DNA from: Casuarina equisetifolia
Lineage: Eukaryota > Streptophyta > Magnoliopsida > Fagales > Casuarinaceae
Direction of reading: 5' to 3'
Assembly: GCA_028551475.1 (NCBI GenBank)
Contig: CM052355.1
Span: 8,618,001-8,682,000 of the forward strand
Length of the DNA stretch: 64,000 bases
Part shown: piece after piece, positions 1 through 11,401 of the stretch
How the letters are laid out: each line of letters begins with the position of its first letter
Numbering within the stretch: position 1 is the first letter of the stretch
Program-made: the position numbers and the translations under genes
The notes under the pieces: generated by a model
The model's input: the letters and a program-made list of their open reading frames with translations, nothing else
The model's database searches: none
Told to the model about the DNA's origin: nothing

Positions 1-144
1 AGTGTTTGCGGGTGTGTGTGTTTGTTATAAAAAAAGAAAAAAAGAAAAAAGAAATTAATAGTGTGAAAAAAAATAGTGAGAGGCTTATGGAATGAATTGT
101 AGCACCTATTATCTAACCGATGGTTTGCTAAGAACTCAGATTAC

Positions 145-1236
145 CTCTGAAATTCTATTGGTGACAGCCCAAGAGAAGATGAAACAGATGCCATGAGCCG
201 TGAAGAGCGTCATGACGAGGTGTCCAAGCCATATGTGGTACTTGATGCAACTCTCGGAAGTGAGGCCAAAGAGTGGTAGCAGCGATGACCCACGCGTCAC
301 CGGGTAGAACAGAAATGCTACACATATGTTACCTACGCGGCCAAGGATTAGAGCTGCGGTGCCCAATTTATACTGCCATCTGCGAAATGCAGACACCCGA
401 GCTATTACCTTCATGTCAGAATTCAGCATTACCTCCACTACGAAAAGATGAAAGAAATTCTCACACTTTCTCGCCGTCTTTTGCTGCTACTTCTGGAGTG
501 ATTTTTGCAAACTTGTTGCGTGTATAAGTTGCAAACGACCAAACCAAGATTACAACGAACATGATGAAAAAGCCTAGCTCTAAGATGGAAACAATCCCCA
601 GAGGACCTTTTACCAGCAGCGGCCGCTTCCATGAGGCGAACCGATGATTTCTGCCATTGCACAATTCACCATACGAAATTGTTAGAACGAGTTTTGATTC
701 TTCTGATCTGGGAAAAGTAAAAGCAATCATATACCGGAAAGAAAGTTGGCCCTGATACTCAAACGGAAAAAACAACTCTTGAGATATCCTAATGCGTCTA
801 CCTTTTCGTTTTATACTTATTTGACGGTTTCTTTCCGATATGGAGGTAAACACAGGCCGCGGCAGCAACAAATAAGATGGGGAAAGTGTAAATCAGAAGT
901 GTTGCCCCTGTAACATAGATTACATAGATTTCATAGTTTAAGAAAAATCTTGCTAGAATTGACTAAAGGTATCGAACTAGCAACAACGCAAATAGACTGA
1001 AAAAAGTCCAAACCTTGCGTCCCGAAATATGTCGAGCTAGTCTTTGCTCGGATTGTAGGCAGCCAATTTTGTCTATATGTGTTAGTGGGCATCATGATCC
1101 ATATCATGAGAGACCCCAGAAACACTGCCATCGACAATAGCTTGATGGCTGCGATCGACAATAGCTTGATGGCTGCTCCAACTCTGCCGATCTCTTCATG
1201 GGAAGATGGTGATCTTTTCATCACATTCCGCTCCAT
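145..1236 (-). CDS. FRO: FRO-A: ferric reduction oxidase, exons 1-4 (partial, runs off left edge)
   Basis: N-terminal part of a plant ferric-chelate reductase, a plasma-membrane flavocytochrome that reduces Fe(III) for uptake. Exons by splice sites and frame: 1014-1236, 802-907, 465-650 and 145-379; the last donor (GTAA) lies at 143-144 and the gene continues to the left. Exon 1 holds the first membrane helix and the family motif WIMMPTNTYR followed by STYFGTQG. Exon 3 has the motif WKRPLLVKGPLGIVS. Exon 4 has RGSSLLPLFGLTSES, then KYHIWLGH and TAHG, which carry candidate haem-ligand histidines. No stop or frameshift is seen in these exons. Oddities: the start lies about 10 bp from a Copia LTR, the N terminus is about 15 residues longer than in the neighbouring copies, and exon 1 contains a 24-bp in-frame tandem duplication. 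The FAD and NADPH domains are outside the window, so overall integrity is unknown. Confidence 0.88.
1130..1177 (-). repeat. 24-bp in-frame tandem duplication in FRO-A exon 1
   Basis: Two adjacent 24-bp units (1130-1153 and 1154-1177) differ only at the final base. They double eight residues (the IKLLS segment) at the start of the first membrane helix. FRO-B, FRO-D and FRO-E carry a single copy at this place. Confidence 0.9.
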
Positions 1237-1247
1237 CCTTTCTTTGA

Positions 1248-2087
1248 TGCCAAGAAGATAAACACGATAAAGGAAAAAGAGGAGCGGACAACGCTAATTG
1301 TTGATGCACATTAAACCGGTATGTGAGGTACAATTAGTGAGATAAAGAAGCTTGTCTTTCTTAGGACAAGCTCGGCTTTATATAGCTGCCAAAAGAACCG
1401 TTTATTTCCTACTGTAGCTTCCTATGAAAGTCACGTTAGAAGTGCAGTGCACGCTATGTTCAACTAGCGTGTTGAAGATGCACTTTCAGCTTCTTTCTCC
1501 TTTCTCCTTCTTTCACATTAGAGCCTTTTAAGTCAGCAACTTGCACCATGGTGCGGGGGAGAATTTCAAATGAGGTCCAGCTTTCAAACGAGGAGTCTTC
1601 TGGGTTGGCAGCAACTTCTTTATATGTCATGAAGGCAGTCTTGATAATGCCAATGATGTAGCAGTAGGTGTGGAACATCTTCTCGATTTCATACGACGGA
1701 AGCATAGTCATTTGTGTAGGGTGTGCAACCACACGAAGAGCTTATGCTTCCGTGTGTTAAGTTTGGTTTGTTTCCAGAGATCCCAAACACAGATCAGTGT
1801 CAGTATTTGTCACGTCATCGGGTTTGCACACAGGAGTGTGTTCAAGGACTGGTGATCTTTCACAATAGTGAGCAATAGTATCCAAGAGATTGGGTAGCAG
1901 TTCGTTATGCATCCTACGGTCTCCAAGCTGCATGATAGGTGGTTAGGTGCCTAGAGTGTCTGCATGCAACGCTTGTGAGGTCAGACCACCAAATTTTCAT
2001 TGAGTTACATTGTTGTTGCTTCGAGATAGATTTCATGGACTAACATGGTTCGAAGTGGTAGCAACATTTGGTAAGCTTTCTTTGACA
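1248..2087 (-). repeat. Copia-1 LTR next to FRO-A
   Basis: About 840 bp, alignable over its whole length with 6570-6728 plus 7997-8648. Its left edge is uncertain by about 5 bp, because the sequence beyond it also resembles a primer-binding site (TGGCATCAAAG, minus strand, 1242-1252). Confidence 0.78.
1377..1385 (-). promoter_or_regulatory. TATA box in the Copia-1 LTR, facing FRO-A
   Basis: CTATATAAA on the minus strand, conserved in the other LTR at 6699-6707. It lies about 140 bp upstream of the FRO-A start codon in the same orientation. Transcription from it would begin near 1350 and run through the LTR end into the FRO-A exon 1 ATG at 1236. Use by the gene is inferred, not shown. Confidence 0.55.
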
Positions 2088-5000
2088 CCCCCCTGCAAAA
2101 TCAATGTGGTGCTGCTGAGTTTGTCTCTGGCAGATTCAAATTTTTTTTGGCAAGGGGCTCTATAAGAACATCAACTAGTTGATGGTGAGAAGGGACAAAC
2201 TCGGTTACAAGGGTTCCTTAAAAAACCTACTCACGCACGAAATGGTAGTCCAATTCAAAGTGCTTGGAATAGTCGTGGAAGATTGGTTTAGTCATGAGAT
2301 GGAGGGAGGACATGTTGTCATAATACAATTTCATGGCGTTGAAAATGCTAATACCAAGATGACGAAGGAGATATAAAATCCATACCCCTTCAGAAATTTT
2401 GAAGGCCAAGGATCGATACTTAGCTTCAGTTGATGACTTGGACAACAAATGTTGTTTCTTAGAGCTCCAAGAAATAAGGTTTGCGCCTAAGACTAGAAGA
2501 TATCCAGTAATGGAACACCAAGTATTAGTGTAACCTACACAGCCTAAGTCTATAAAACCATAAAGATTAAATAGCTATTGGAGTAGATCTGAGATTGAGA
2601 GAGGTGGTGCCTTGCAAGTAACGCAACACTCATTTTATCTCAAAGAAGTCAAGAATGTTTGGTGAGGCCATCTTTTGGCAAAGTTGATTTACAACAAAGG
2701 CCAACGTAGGACAAGTTAGAGTTATATGGTACAATGCACCTACAATTCATCCAAACATGAATGGTTGCTTAAAAGGAGTCTTATTGTTAAGCATCTTGGA
2801 AAGCTTCAAGGCCACGAGTATGGGGAGCTGTTTACTAAAGTTCATGGCCGCTTGGTGCAAGATATCAAGAGCATATTGTTCTTGTGAAAGAAACAGTCCA
2901 GTAGGATTATAGCGCACTTAAATACCAAGAAAGAAATGAAGTTTGCCTAGGTCTTTCATTGAAAATCTTTTACTCAAACATGTAACAAAGTGATCAAGCA
3001 ACAATGGGGTACTTCCTGTTACTATTAAGCCATTAACATAAATGAGAACCTAAACATGACTATTCCCTTGGTTATACACAAAAAGTGAAAGTTCAAGGGG
3101 TAAGTAATGGAAACCACGGTACAAGACAAAGAGAGAAAGTTTATCAAACTAGGCTCATGGACCCTATATCAACCTTTATAAAGCCTTTCTAAGGAAGCAT
3201 ACATGATTAGGAAACTAAGAATTATGGAAACTAAGGGGTTGCTCCATAAAAACAGGTTCTAGAAGCTCACCATGTGAAAAAGTGTTATCAATGTCAAATT
3301 GTTTGAGATGGCAGCCATACATTGTAGACAATGTGAGAATGATTGTCACAGTTATTAGTTGGATAAATGGATTGTAAGTCTCTAGGTAGTTAACTTCATG
3401 CTCTTGGTGATAGCCTTTTGCAACAAGCCTAGCTTTAAGCTGTTGTAGTAATCCATCAAGATGTAGTTTGTGTTTGAAATCCATTTGCAACCTACAATGT
3501 TCATAGTAGGCTCATAAGGTTCCAAAACCTAAATGTTGTTACTTTGGAAAGCCTTTATTTTGGCATGCAGGGCATTCCTCCAACTAGGGTGTTCTAAGGC
3601 ACGTACCAAGGTTGATAGAATGAGGGAATGAGATGAGAGTGCAATAGCGCATATTTAGGATTTGGTTTATGGATTCTTGAGAAGCTTTAGGTTGTCATGG
3701 AGTGAATGTGAATGGGTAAAGATTGGTTAGTAGGAAGAGTAGTTGCAAGAATAGAGTGAGGAACAAGTGGTCTGGGTGGGCAATTTTGGTTTTTTGTTTG
3801 GAATGTTGTGTTAGGTGCTGTTGGAAATGTGGGTATATAAGATAAAGGAGTTGCTTAGTGAAGTGATGTAGCATTAAGATCATCATGTAGGAAGCTATCA
3901 AGAACAATAGGTTCTTGGTCCAAGATAGCAAAGGAAAGAGAATAGGTTGCAAGATTATGGTGTGACTGGGGTTCTTTTGCATATGCATGAGAGTCCCTTA
4001 GGTTATGCTCCAAAGGTTGTGGTACACAAAGATCCTCTAGAGTAATCACTTTGAGGTCATGTCCTGTGGAAGGTGATATAGGTTTGATGAGTTGATGTGA
4101 GTTGGCTATATCTCATGTATAGCTATTTAGATTGATAGGAGAAATGGTATTGGGGAAAGCTGGGATAATTTAGGTGTTTGAGGAGAGAAAGGTAATGGAT
4201 GTTGGCTATTAGGATAGAGAGATGGTTTCACTGTTTGACTTTGTGTGAGAGTTTTAAGATGAGTCCACTGAGAAATGTTGTGACTTTTTCTACAACAAGG
4301 AAGTCTTTTCATCAAAAATATGTCTCGAGATGACTATTTTTCCAGTTTCTTGATAATAACACCAATATCTTTTGTGTTTTGCATTATAACCTATGAAGGT
4401 GCACACAAGTGATCTTGATGATAATTTGTCTATGATGGTGGAGCATAGACAAGGAAAACATTAAGAGCCAAAAACTCTTATGGAACCATAATTTGAATTT
4501 TTTTGGTAAAGAGCTTCATAAGGTGACATTAGCTTAGCCAAAGAGGAGGAAGGTAATTGATTAATCAGATAGACTGCTATTGAGAAGGCCTTAACTTAAA
4601 AATGTTTAGGTACAGAGTCTTGCAGGAGCATCGACCTCTAATGGTGCATTTGTGTTTCGTTTAGCCACTCTATTTTGTTATGGGGTATAAAGGTAGGAAA
4701 CTATTGGATTATTCCATGGTTTTAAAGGTAAAAGCTTAACTTTTGACTTATGTATTCTCCTTCATTGTTAAAGTGTAAAATTTTGACCTTAAAGTCAAAT
4801 TATCATTCAACTATAACATGGAAAGTTTTGAAAATACCATTAAAACATGATTTTCTTTTTATTGGGTAGATTTAGGTAAACTAAGTATAGTAATCAACTA
4901 GAACAACATAATAAGAGAAACCTTGACAAGCACTAGTTGAAGAAGGTCCCTAAATATTATTGTGAATCTTTTCCAAATGTATGATTGATCGGTGGGTAGA

Positions 5001-5520
5001 CAGTAAAAGGTAATGCATGACTTTTGCTAAGCATACATATTAAGTAGGGTAAATGCATTAATGTGTTAGCTATTTTGAAGGAATTTTAAAAGTTTGAAGT
5101 TAGGATGGCCTAAGCGTTGGTACCGAAGTGTTGCCACGACTAATTGTTGGTGTTTGGAGAAGAAAGCTAGTGTCTTTTCTATAGGTAGCACATATAGTCC
5201 TATTGTTTTTGTCCCTTTAGAAGGGTTTCTTGTGTGATTGGATCCTTTACATCAAAAGAATGTTGATAAAAAATCATTAAGTAAGGAATATCATTGGTTA
5301 GTCCTGATACATAAAGAAGGTTACAAATGATGTGTGGTGTAATTAACTATCAATTTCAACGTTATTTTACCATTTACTATGGTGGTGATTCCAGTGTGAC
5401 TAATTGGTAATGTTTTTTCATTTCCAACCAAAATATTGTCATAGCCATAATAAGGGGATGAGGTAATGAGTTTACATACTGATATGTAATGTGAGAAAAG
5501 GCTCATGAGCTATTAATCCA
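2088..5520 (-). pseudogene. Copia-1 pol remnant (protease to RNase H)
   Basis: Read from right to left. Around 5321-5506 lies the region after the protease (SLFSHYISVCKLI, then VGNEKTLPISHTG). Integrase-region remnants cover about 3600-5000. The reverse transcriptase start is at 3215-3490 (KARLVAKGYHQ). Around 3030-3050 the catalytic YVDD box has decayed to YVNG. RNase H is at 2227-2590 (SWSSKKQHLLSKSSTEAKYRS, then YYDNMSSLHLM and KHFELDYHFVRE). Stops and frameshifts occur throughout, so no autonomous function remains. Gag, expected at about 5560-6560, is too degraded to define. Confidence 0.75.
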
Positions 5521-6569
5521 ATTAAAATTCAGAGAATTTGATATTTAGAGTGCAATGAAAGCTTTGGGAATGTTGTTTTGGAAGGTGTGGTTGAACCTTT
5601 GCCAACATTCTAGGGCTATGTGTTAATGTTTACCACAAATTTGATAGGGGCTTAAGGGTTTGTTATCAATAGTAAATGGGTTACTTGATCTTTTAGTAGC
5701 ATCCAATCCATTAGGTTTGTCTTATGGATGAGAGTTTTGTGTTAAAGGGCCAAAACCATAACTGTGTCAGTTGAAGGTGTTGGTAGGTCTTACTTGGGGA
5801 GCATTATATCCTCTGCGACTACTGCATTGTGCAAAGAAAGCCATGTTTTCACTTGGGTAAGGTGGGAAAGTGGGTACTATAACGTTGTAGTTGTGACTCA
5901 AAAGCTTGAAGTTGGGAGACCACCTTACTGAATTAAGGTATTAGAGGTTGGAACATGGTTGTTTTGAAAGATTTATAATCTTGTCCAAAACTTTTAAGAA
6001 GTTGAAAGATCTTGGAGAGATCTATTAATGGCTTACTAATTAAGGTAACTTAGTATAGCAAGCCCTTGAAATTAACCAAGAAGTTTGGCAGACTTTTCTT
6101 GTCTTTTTAAAGATTATAGAGCTGAAGATAAAAGGTTCAAATTCATAAGCGTTGATTCTTTAGGCAAAATGACTTGCCAAAGTGTTCCATACTTAAGCTG
6201 ATGTTTTAAGCTTAAAGATATGTTCAAGTGTTTCTTTGGATAGAGTGCTAATAATCTAAGATTTTACTAGTGTGTCATTTTGAGTCTAGGCCTCATAGTA
6301 TGGATTTGCTTCTTCCTTGTCATCAATGGTTTAAGTAAATGAAGGATATGAAGTAGTTCTAATATGAAACCCATACAACTTTTTAAGTTTGGACTAATAA
6401 CTTGACTTGACTTGAGTCATCTACGGAAGATAATTTCCCTCAGTAAGCTTAAAGGTGACGAAATTACCAATGTTGATAATAGTTGGAAAAAAATATGATG
6501 AGGTCATGGTGAGAGGTAGGCTGGTATATATAAAGAAGAAAGGTTAGGTGTAGGATTAACCTTCTCTAA

Positions 6570-8648
6570 TGCTAAGAAGAAAAACATGATAAAGGAAAGA
6601 TGGAGTGAAAAATGCTACTTGTTGATGCACATTAAAATGGTATATAAGGTACAAGTAGTGAGATGCAAGATGTTTGTCTTTCTTAGGACAAGCTTGGCTT
6701 TATATAGCCGCCAAAAGAATCATTTATTTATTTATTTATTTTCAGTGAAAGTGTAAGAGTGCATTAATAAAAAAGAAGTATATAAAAGCATAGGATCATA
6801 TCCCAGAATTACAAGAATTGTGAAAATATAGAGGTTGGAAGTCTCTAAATTTCACTCAAAATGATATTTTTCTATAAGAATTTTATATTTTGAAACAAAG
6901 AAGCTTTCCCTTGTACAATTTTTCTTACTTTAGCTAGCATAAATGGAATGTCAACTGCTTTGTTTTGAAATCGTCTTTTATTGCATTTTGCCTATATATA
7001 ATAAATGTAAACTAAAAAAGATAACTTAAGAAGTTTGGTAGCTAAATCATTTCCTTTAGTTGGTCTGATCATCCATTACAATTCTTCATTTTATCCTCAA
7101 ATATCATGTTGAATTCCATTTTGAGTAATGATAGTTTTCCAAACCATCATTGTCCATGGACATTAAACAAAAGATGATTCTTGTTTTCGACATAGGACTA
7201 ACAAAAATCACAGTATATGTTAATTGAAATGAGCCATAGTACCATTCATTCTATTGTAGAAAGTTGATCTTGATACATTAGCCATCCAATAAAATTATAT
7301 TTACTAATGTCATTAGTCTAAATGATATTATACTAATCTACTTTTTCATTTACTAGTCGAAAGTGCTGATAAATTTCTTTGCAGCAATAAGTAGATCTAT
7401 TAAAAATCAAGGTAAGTGTGGGCCTTAATTTAAGAAGGCCTCTCCAACTTCATGCCATGGAACATTTATATTAAGTTACATTATTAAAGTTTTTTTACAT
7501 TTTGTACTATGGATCAATTTACTCTATAGAGAAACATTTGCAAAATTTATGAGGTTTCAAAGCATGCATCCCAAAAGGGCTTTAATCCAAATTTTAAGAT
7601 TCGGTAACCCCAATCCTTGTTCCTTCTTTGATGAGCAAATTATTTATCAAACTACTTTATGAGAGCATCATGTATATGTACTACATGCGTAAAGAAAGTT
7701 GTTGATATTTTTCTTAATCTCATAGATTGTTTGCTTTAGTAGTAAGAAAACTTGCATCCAAAATGTACATGTAGAAATCAAAACTAATTTTGCCAACTAT
7801 AACCTTCCTACATAGCTAAGATGTTTTATTCTCCAACCGTATGTTCTACCAAATATCTTATTTGTAAAACCCTTGTAATCAGCATGAGTAAGTTTTTTTG
7901 TACTCAAAGAAATTGTAAAATATTGAATAGAGAGTGTACCTATAGGGATAAGTGAATGATCTAGAATAAGAAGTTACTTTTGCTCTGATAACTTTGAAAA
8001 GAATTGCTTATTTCCTATTGTAGCTTTCTACAAAAGTCACATTAGAAGCGTAGTGCACGCTATGTTTAGCCAACATGTTGAAGATGCACTTTCAACTTCT
8101 TTCTCCTTCTTTCGCATTAGAGCCTATAAAGTCAGCAACTTGCACCATGGTGTGGGGTAGAATTTCAAATGAAGTTCGGCTTTTAGACGAGGTGTCTTCT
8201 AGGTTGGTAACAACTTGTTTATATATCATGAAGGCAGTCTTGATAGCACCAACGGTGTAGCAGCAAGTCGTTTGTGCTTGGTGTACAACCACACGAAGAG
8301 CTTGTGCTTCCGTGTGTTGAGTTAGGTATGTTTCCAAAGATCCCAAACACATATCAATGTCAATGTTTGTCACTTCATTGGGTTTGCACTTAGGAGTGTG
8401 TTTAGGAACTAGTGATCTTTCACAACAATGAGCGATAGTATCCAAGAGAGTGGGTGGTAGTCCGTTGTGCATCCAATGATCTCCACTCTACATGATCGGT
8501 GGTTGGGTGCCCATAGTGTTTGCATGCAACGCTTGTGAGGTTAGACCACCAAATTTCCATTGAGTTATATTGTTGTTGCTCTGAGAAAGATTCTATAGAC
8601 TAACATGATTTAGTGTGGTAGTACCATTTGGTAAGCTTTCTTTTAACA
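6570..8648 (-). repeat. Copia-1 right LTR, split by a LINE
   Basis: The two halves (6570-6728 and 7997-8648) are colinear with the LTR at 1248-2087, including the TATA box at 6699-6707. The break falls after CCAAAAGAA, where the intact LTR continues directly into TTATTTCCTA. Confidence 0.78.
6731..7996 (-). mobile_element. 5'-truncated LINE (non-LTR retrotransposon) inside the Copia-1 LTR
   Basis: On the minus strand it encodes, with stops, the C-terminal part of a plant LINE reverse transcriptase and the zinc-binding domain after it. At about 7560-7620 the motif QGLGLPNLKIWIKALLG matches the usual GGLGxxNLxxxNKALLGKW segment. The 3' end (left) is a short (AAAT)n tail, read as TTTA repeats at 6722-6742. 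Flanking copies of AAAAGAAT plus TTATTT (6713-6730 and 7997-8013, three transitions apart) are the likely target-site duplication. The region at 49862-50950 is related. Confidence 0.75.
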
Positions 8649-10475
8649 TCAACTACGTTCTCCCACTGCCTAACAACTCTTTTGAGAAGCTTTTACATAT
8701 GGATGCAGGAATGAGAATTCTATATTTATACAAGGAATTTGAATACCATATTCTATTCTATAAGATAGAAAAGGTCAGGTATGGAAATTCACTTTAAAAA
8801 GAAGCATGATTCACGTCTCTCGGTGCACTACAAGAATGTCAACCTGTCTTTTACCGATCAGAAAGAAGAAGCCCATAAAACAGCACTACACGGCATGAAA
8901 TGGTGTGACGATTTTCTTGAGGGTCAACTATGTCCTGGACTTCGGGTTTGCTACAACTTTCATGCTTTTTTAATGACATGGCTCCTACCTTCTTCATATC
9001 CATATTGCTTGAAAAAAGAGATTTTTTTCTTCTTTTATCTGTTCTATATGGAAGGGATCTCATTTAGTTAGGATGAAGCTCGCTGTGTACAACTAAACGA
9101 AATATCTTACCTTATATGGACGGTCCATATTGATTACATCCTGTAATAAGTGCAGACAAGAGGAAGCCTCTAAACATCAGGGGAGCTAACAATAATGGTG
9201 GTCCTTTGGTTTACGATTTGGATGTTCAGGATTTAGATTGCCGCTGCCCCTGCTAGTTTTACAACGAGCAGTTGTCTTTTACTTGTGTCTAAAATTGTCA
9301 AAATGGTACGCAAAGTTGCGATATTTCTAAAGTTTGGAGCAAGTTTTTCGGGTACTTGCATAACCGTTGTTCTTGTCTCTTTCATATTACTATGGAGTAT
9401 TTCTTAAATGAGATACATGCTTCTTTTTATAACCTAGTTTTTAGTGGACTAAACTTTTTACATGGTATGAGATTTGAAATAAAGGAGACTCTGGTATCTA
9501 CAATTCGTAGTACAAAATTCTTTGTAAGGTAACGTTTAACTTATGTTGAATGGAACTCTGCAACCCATGTTGACTTCGAGGAGTCATGTCACTTAAATTG
9601 TTTAATCCTATTTAAATCCTAAACCCAAGGTATATGACGTTTGTAACCCCAAATGATTTATGAGGGAATATATGACTTTTGTGATTATTTTTGTAGCTTA
9701 AGTTATCTTCATGATGAAATTTGTAATCCATATTAATCATGAGAAAATACGTTAAGAATGATATGTGTTGTTTTACATAATTTAAATTGTACTTGCTTTT
9801 TTTTTTTAAATAAAATATATACTCCTTTTTTATAAAAAGCTTTTTTTCTTTTAAAGGAAAAAAAAAACTATTCTTGCCCCAATTTCTACATTTTAGGTAG
9901 GGTGTGGCTAAGCCTTTCACCAAGTTTATTTATACGTTTATTTTTTGAAGTTCATTGCTGTTGATTGTGTTCTACCAATCCGTGCTGACATGCGATGGCC
10001 TTGATCAGATGCTCGCCGAGGTGACATATTTGTTCGGATGTGCGAATGTTTAGAGCATGTTTGCCTGTGTCGGCTAATGTCTGACATGTGAGGGGCACCT
10101 GCGACAATCCACAGGCTACACTTGTCAATATAAATTCGACGTCTTTGGTCCAGTCTTCCCCCTTAGGTTTGTACTTCCTAAGAAAAAGATTACAGATTTA
10201 TAATATATCATTAGAGTGCTTCAAAAACAAATGGTTTGTTAGTAATTACGCAACACCGATCGAATTATCGAGGCTTGTTAGTAAGTATTTACGCCTTTTA
10301 TGCAATTACCACTTAAGCTACTTCAAAACAAATTGGTTATCGCTTGGATTGCCTTGGATTTAGTTAAAAAAGTGTTCTTTAACAAACTTTTCATGTTTTT
10401 CATATGATGTTTTAGGTTAAGCCAAACCTTACGTTCATAGTTAACAGGCTGATCTTTAGACTAGGATAGGAGATA

Positions 10476-10508
10476 CGAGTATTGACTACTTCGGAGGGTC
10501 AATACTCG
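10476..10508. repeat. Perfect 11-bp inverted repeat (hairpin)
   Basis: CGAGTATTGAC at 10476-10486 and its exact complement GTCAATACTCG at 10498-10508, with an 11-nt loop. No associated gene. Confidence 0.75.
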
Positions 10509-11053
10509 GATTTAGGAAGTACCCTAAGAATGAAAATATTATGAGAAAAAGAGACTTTTATGAATATAATTAAAGTTGCATGAACCTTGCACTTGCCTTA
10601 TTTCACACACATGATTGACTTTTGAACAGTGTCAACTTGCTGTTTCACATTTAAGTTACACAAAATCTAAGGTGAAAATCATGAATTTTATATCCTAGAA
10701 CACTAAAAAGAAACCGGGCTTTAAACTAGGAGAGAAAATATAACAGTTTAGTAATTAACTTAGATGTGGGGGAGGAATTATTACATATATATGTCTGATT
10801 CAAAAATGTTGCATCTCACATTAAATTTATGAAAAAAAATCTTGTATATATGTTCATATAAATTTTTTAGGTATAAATTATTTTGTAAAATTAGCAAGTG
10901 ATGGGAAAGATTATAGCCTATGTGCCACAAACAAATAAAGCATATTTGCTTCAAAAACATGATATCACACTTAATGATATTGTGTTAACCTCAAATATTC
11001 CACATTTGAGTATGTTGAATCTTTATGAGACTTTTCAAATGTTTTAACTATGT

Positions 11054-11085
11054 TTATTATTATTATTATTATTATTATTATTTTA
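11054..11085. repeat. (TTA)n microsatellite
   Basis: About ten uninterrupted TTA/ATT units in an AT-rich spacer. Confidence 0.9.
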
Positions 11086-11277
11086 TTTTTATTATAATGT
11101 ATACACCTAACTCACATAAATAAAATATTAAATTTCAAACTTCACAGTTGGACTCCTTATTAGCTTACTACTAAACTAGTAGGTGAGGCTCTAACTATGC
11201 TTATTAGCTGTGGAACTTTGTTATTCTTAAATTCCACTGTAAGAAGCGGGTTGTGTCAATCGTGTGGGCCTTTATTT

Positions 11278-11401
11278 GTTACCTTATATTTGCTGTGACT
11301 ATTTTCGGCTGTTACCTTATATTTGCCGTGACTATTTTGGGCTGTTACCTTATATTTGCAGTGATTCCTATGGGCCGTTATATTTTGTTGCCTTTCGGGC
11401 C
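11278..11401. repeat. 33-bp minisatellite, three units plus a partial
   Basis: Units at 11278-11310, 11311-11343 and 11344-11376 share GTTACCTTATATTTGC, followed by GTGA and a GGCY end. A fourth decayed unit starts at 11377. The period is divisible by three, so a short open frame crosses it, but nothing else suggests coding. Confidence 0.85.

Larger units (their letters stand above)
1248..8648 (-). mobile_element. Copia-1: old Ty1/copia LTR retrotransposon
   Basis: LTRs lie at about 1248-2087 and 6570-8648, the second interrupted by a LINE (about 815 bp without it). The 5' LTR tip reads TGTCAAAG at 2087 and TGTTAAAAG at 8648. A polypurine tract with six G residues directly precedes the left LTR (read on the minus strand, 2088 onward). 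A degenerate tRNA-Met-type primer site is visible beside the right LTR (about 6562-6574). The interior of about 4.5 kb keeps recognisable protease, integrase, reverse transcriptase and RNase H segments, full of stops. No matching target-site duplication was found: the flanks read TTTGA and TCAAC. That fits either decay or later recombination. Confidence 0.8.

Noticed and set aside
7977-7990. GCTCTGATA near 7982 as a Copia primer-binding site
   Set aside because: It lies at the LINE side of an LTR interruption; LTR continuity across 6728/7997 explains the region better.
8781-9071. Overlapping frames of 96 (plus) and 70 (minus) codons
   Set aside because: No recognisable domain, no splice context, AT-rich spacer.
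11278-11401. CRISPR-like array
   Set aside because: Units are contiguous without spacers, and the DNA is plant nuclear.
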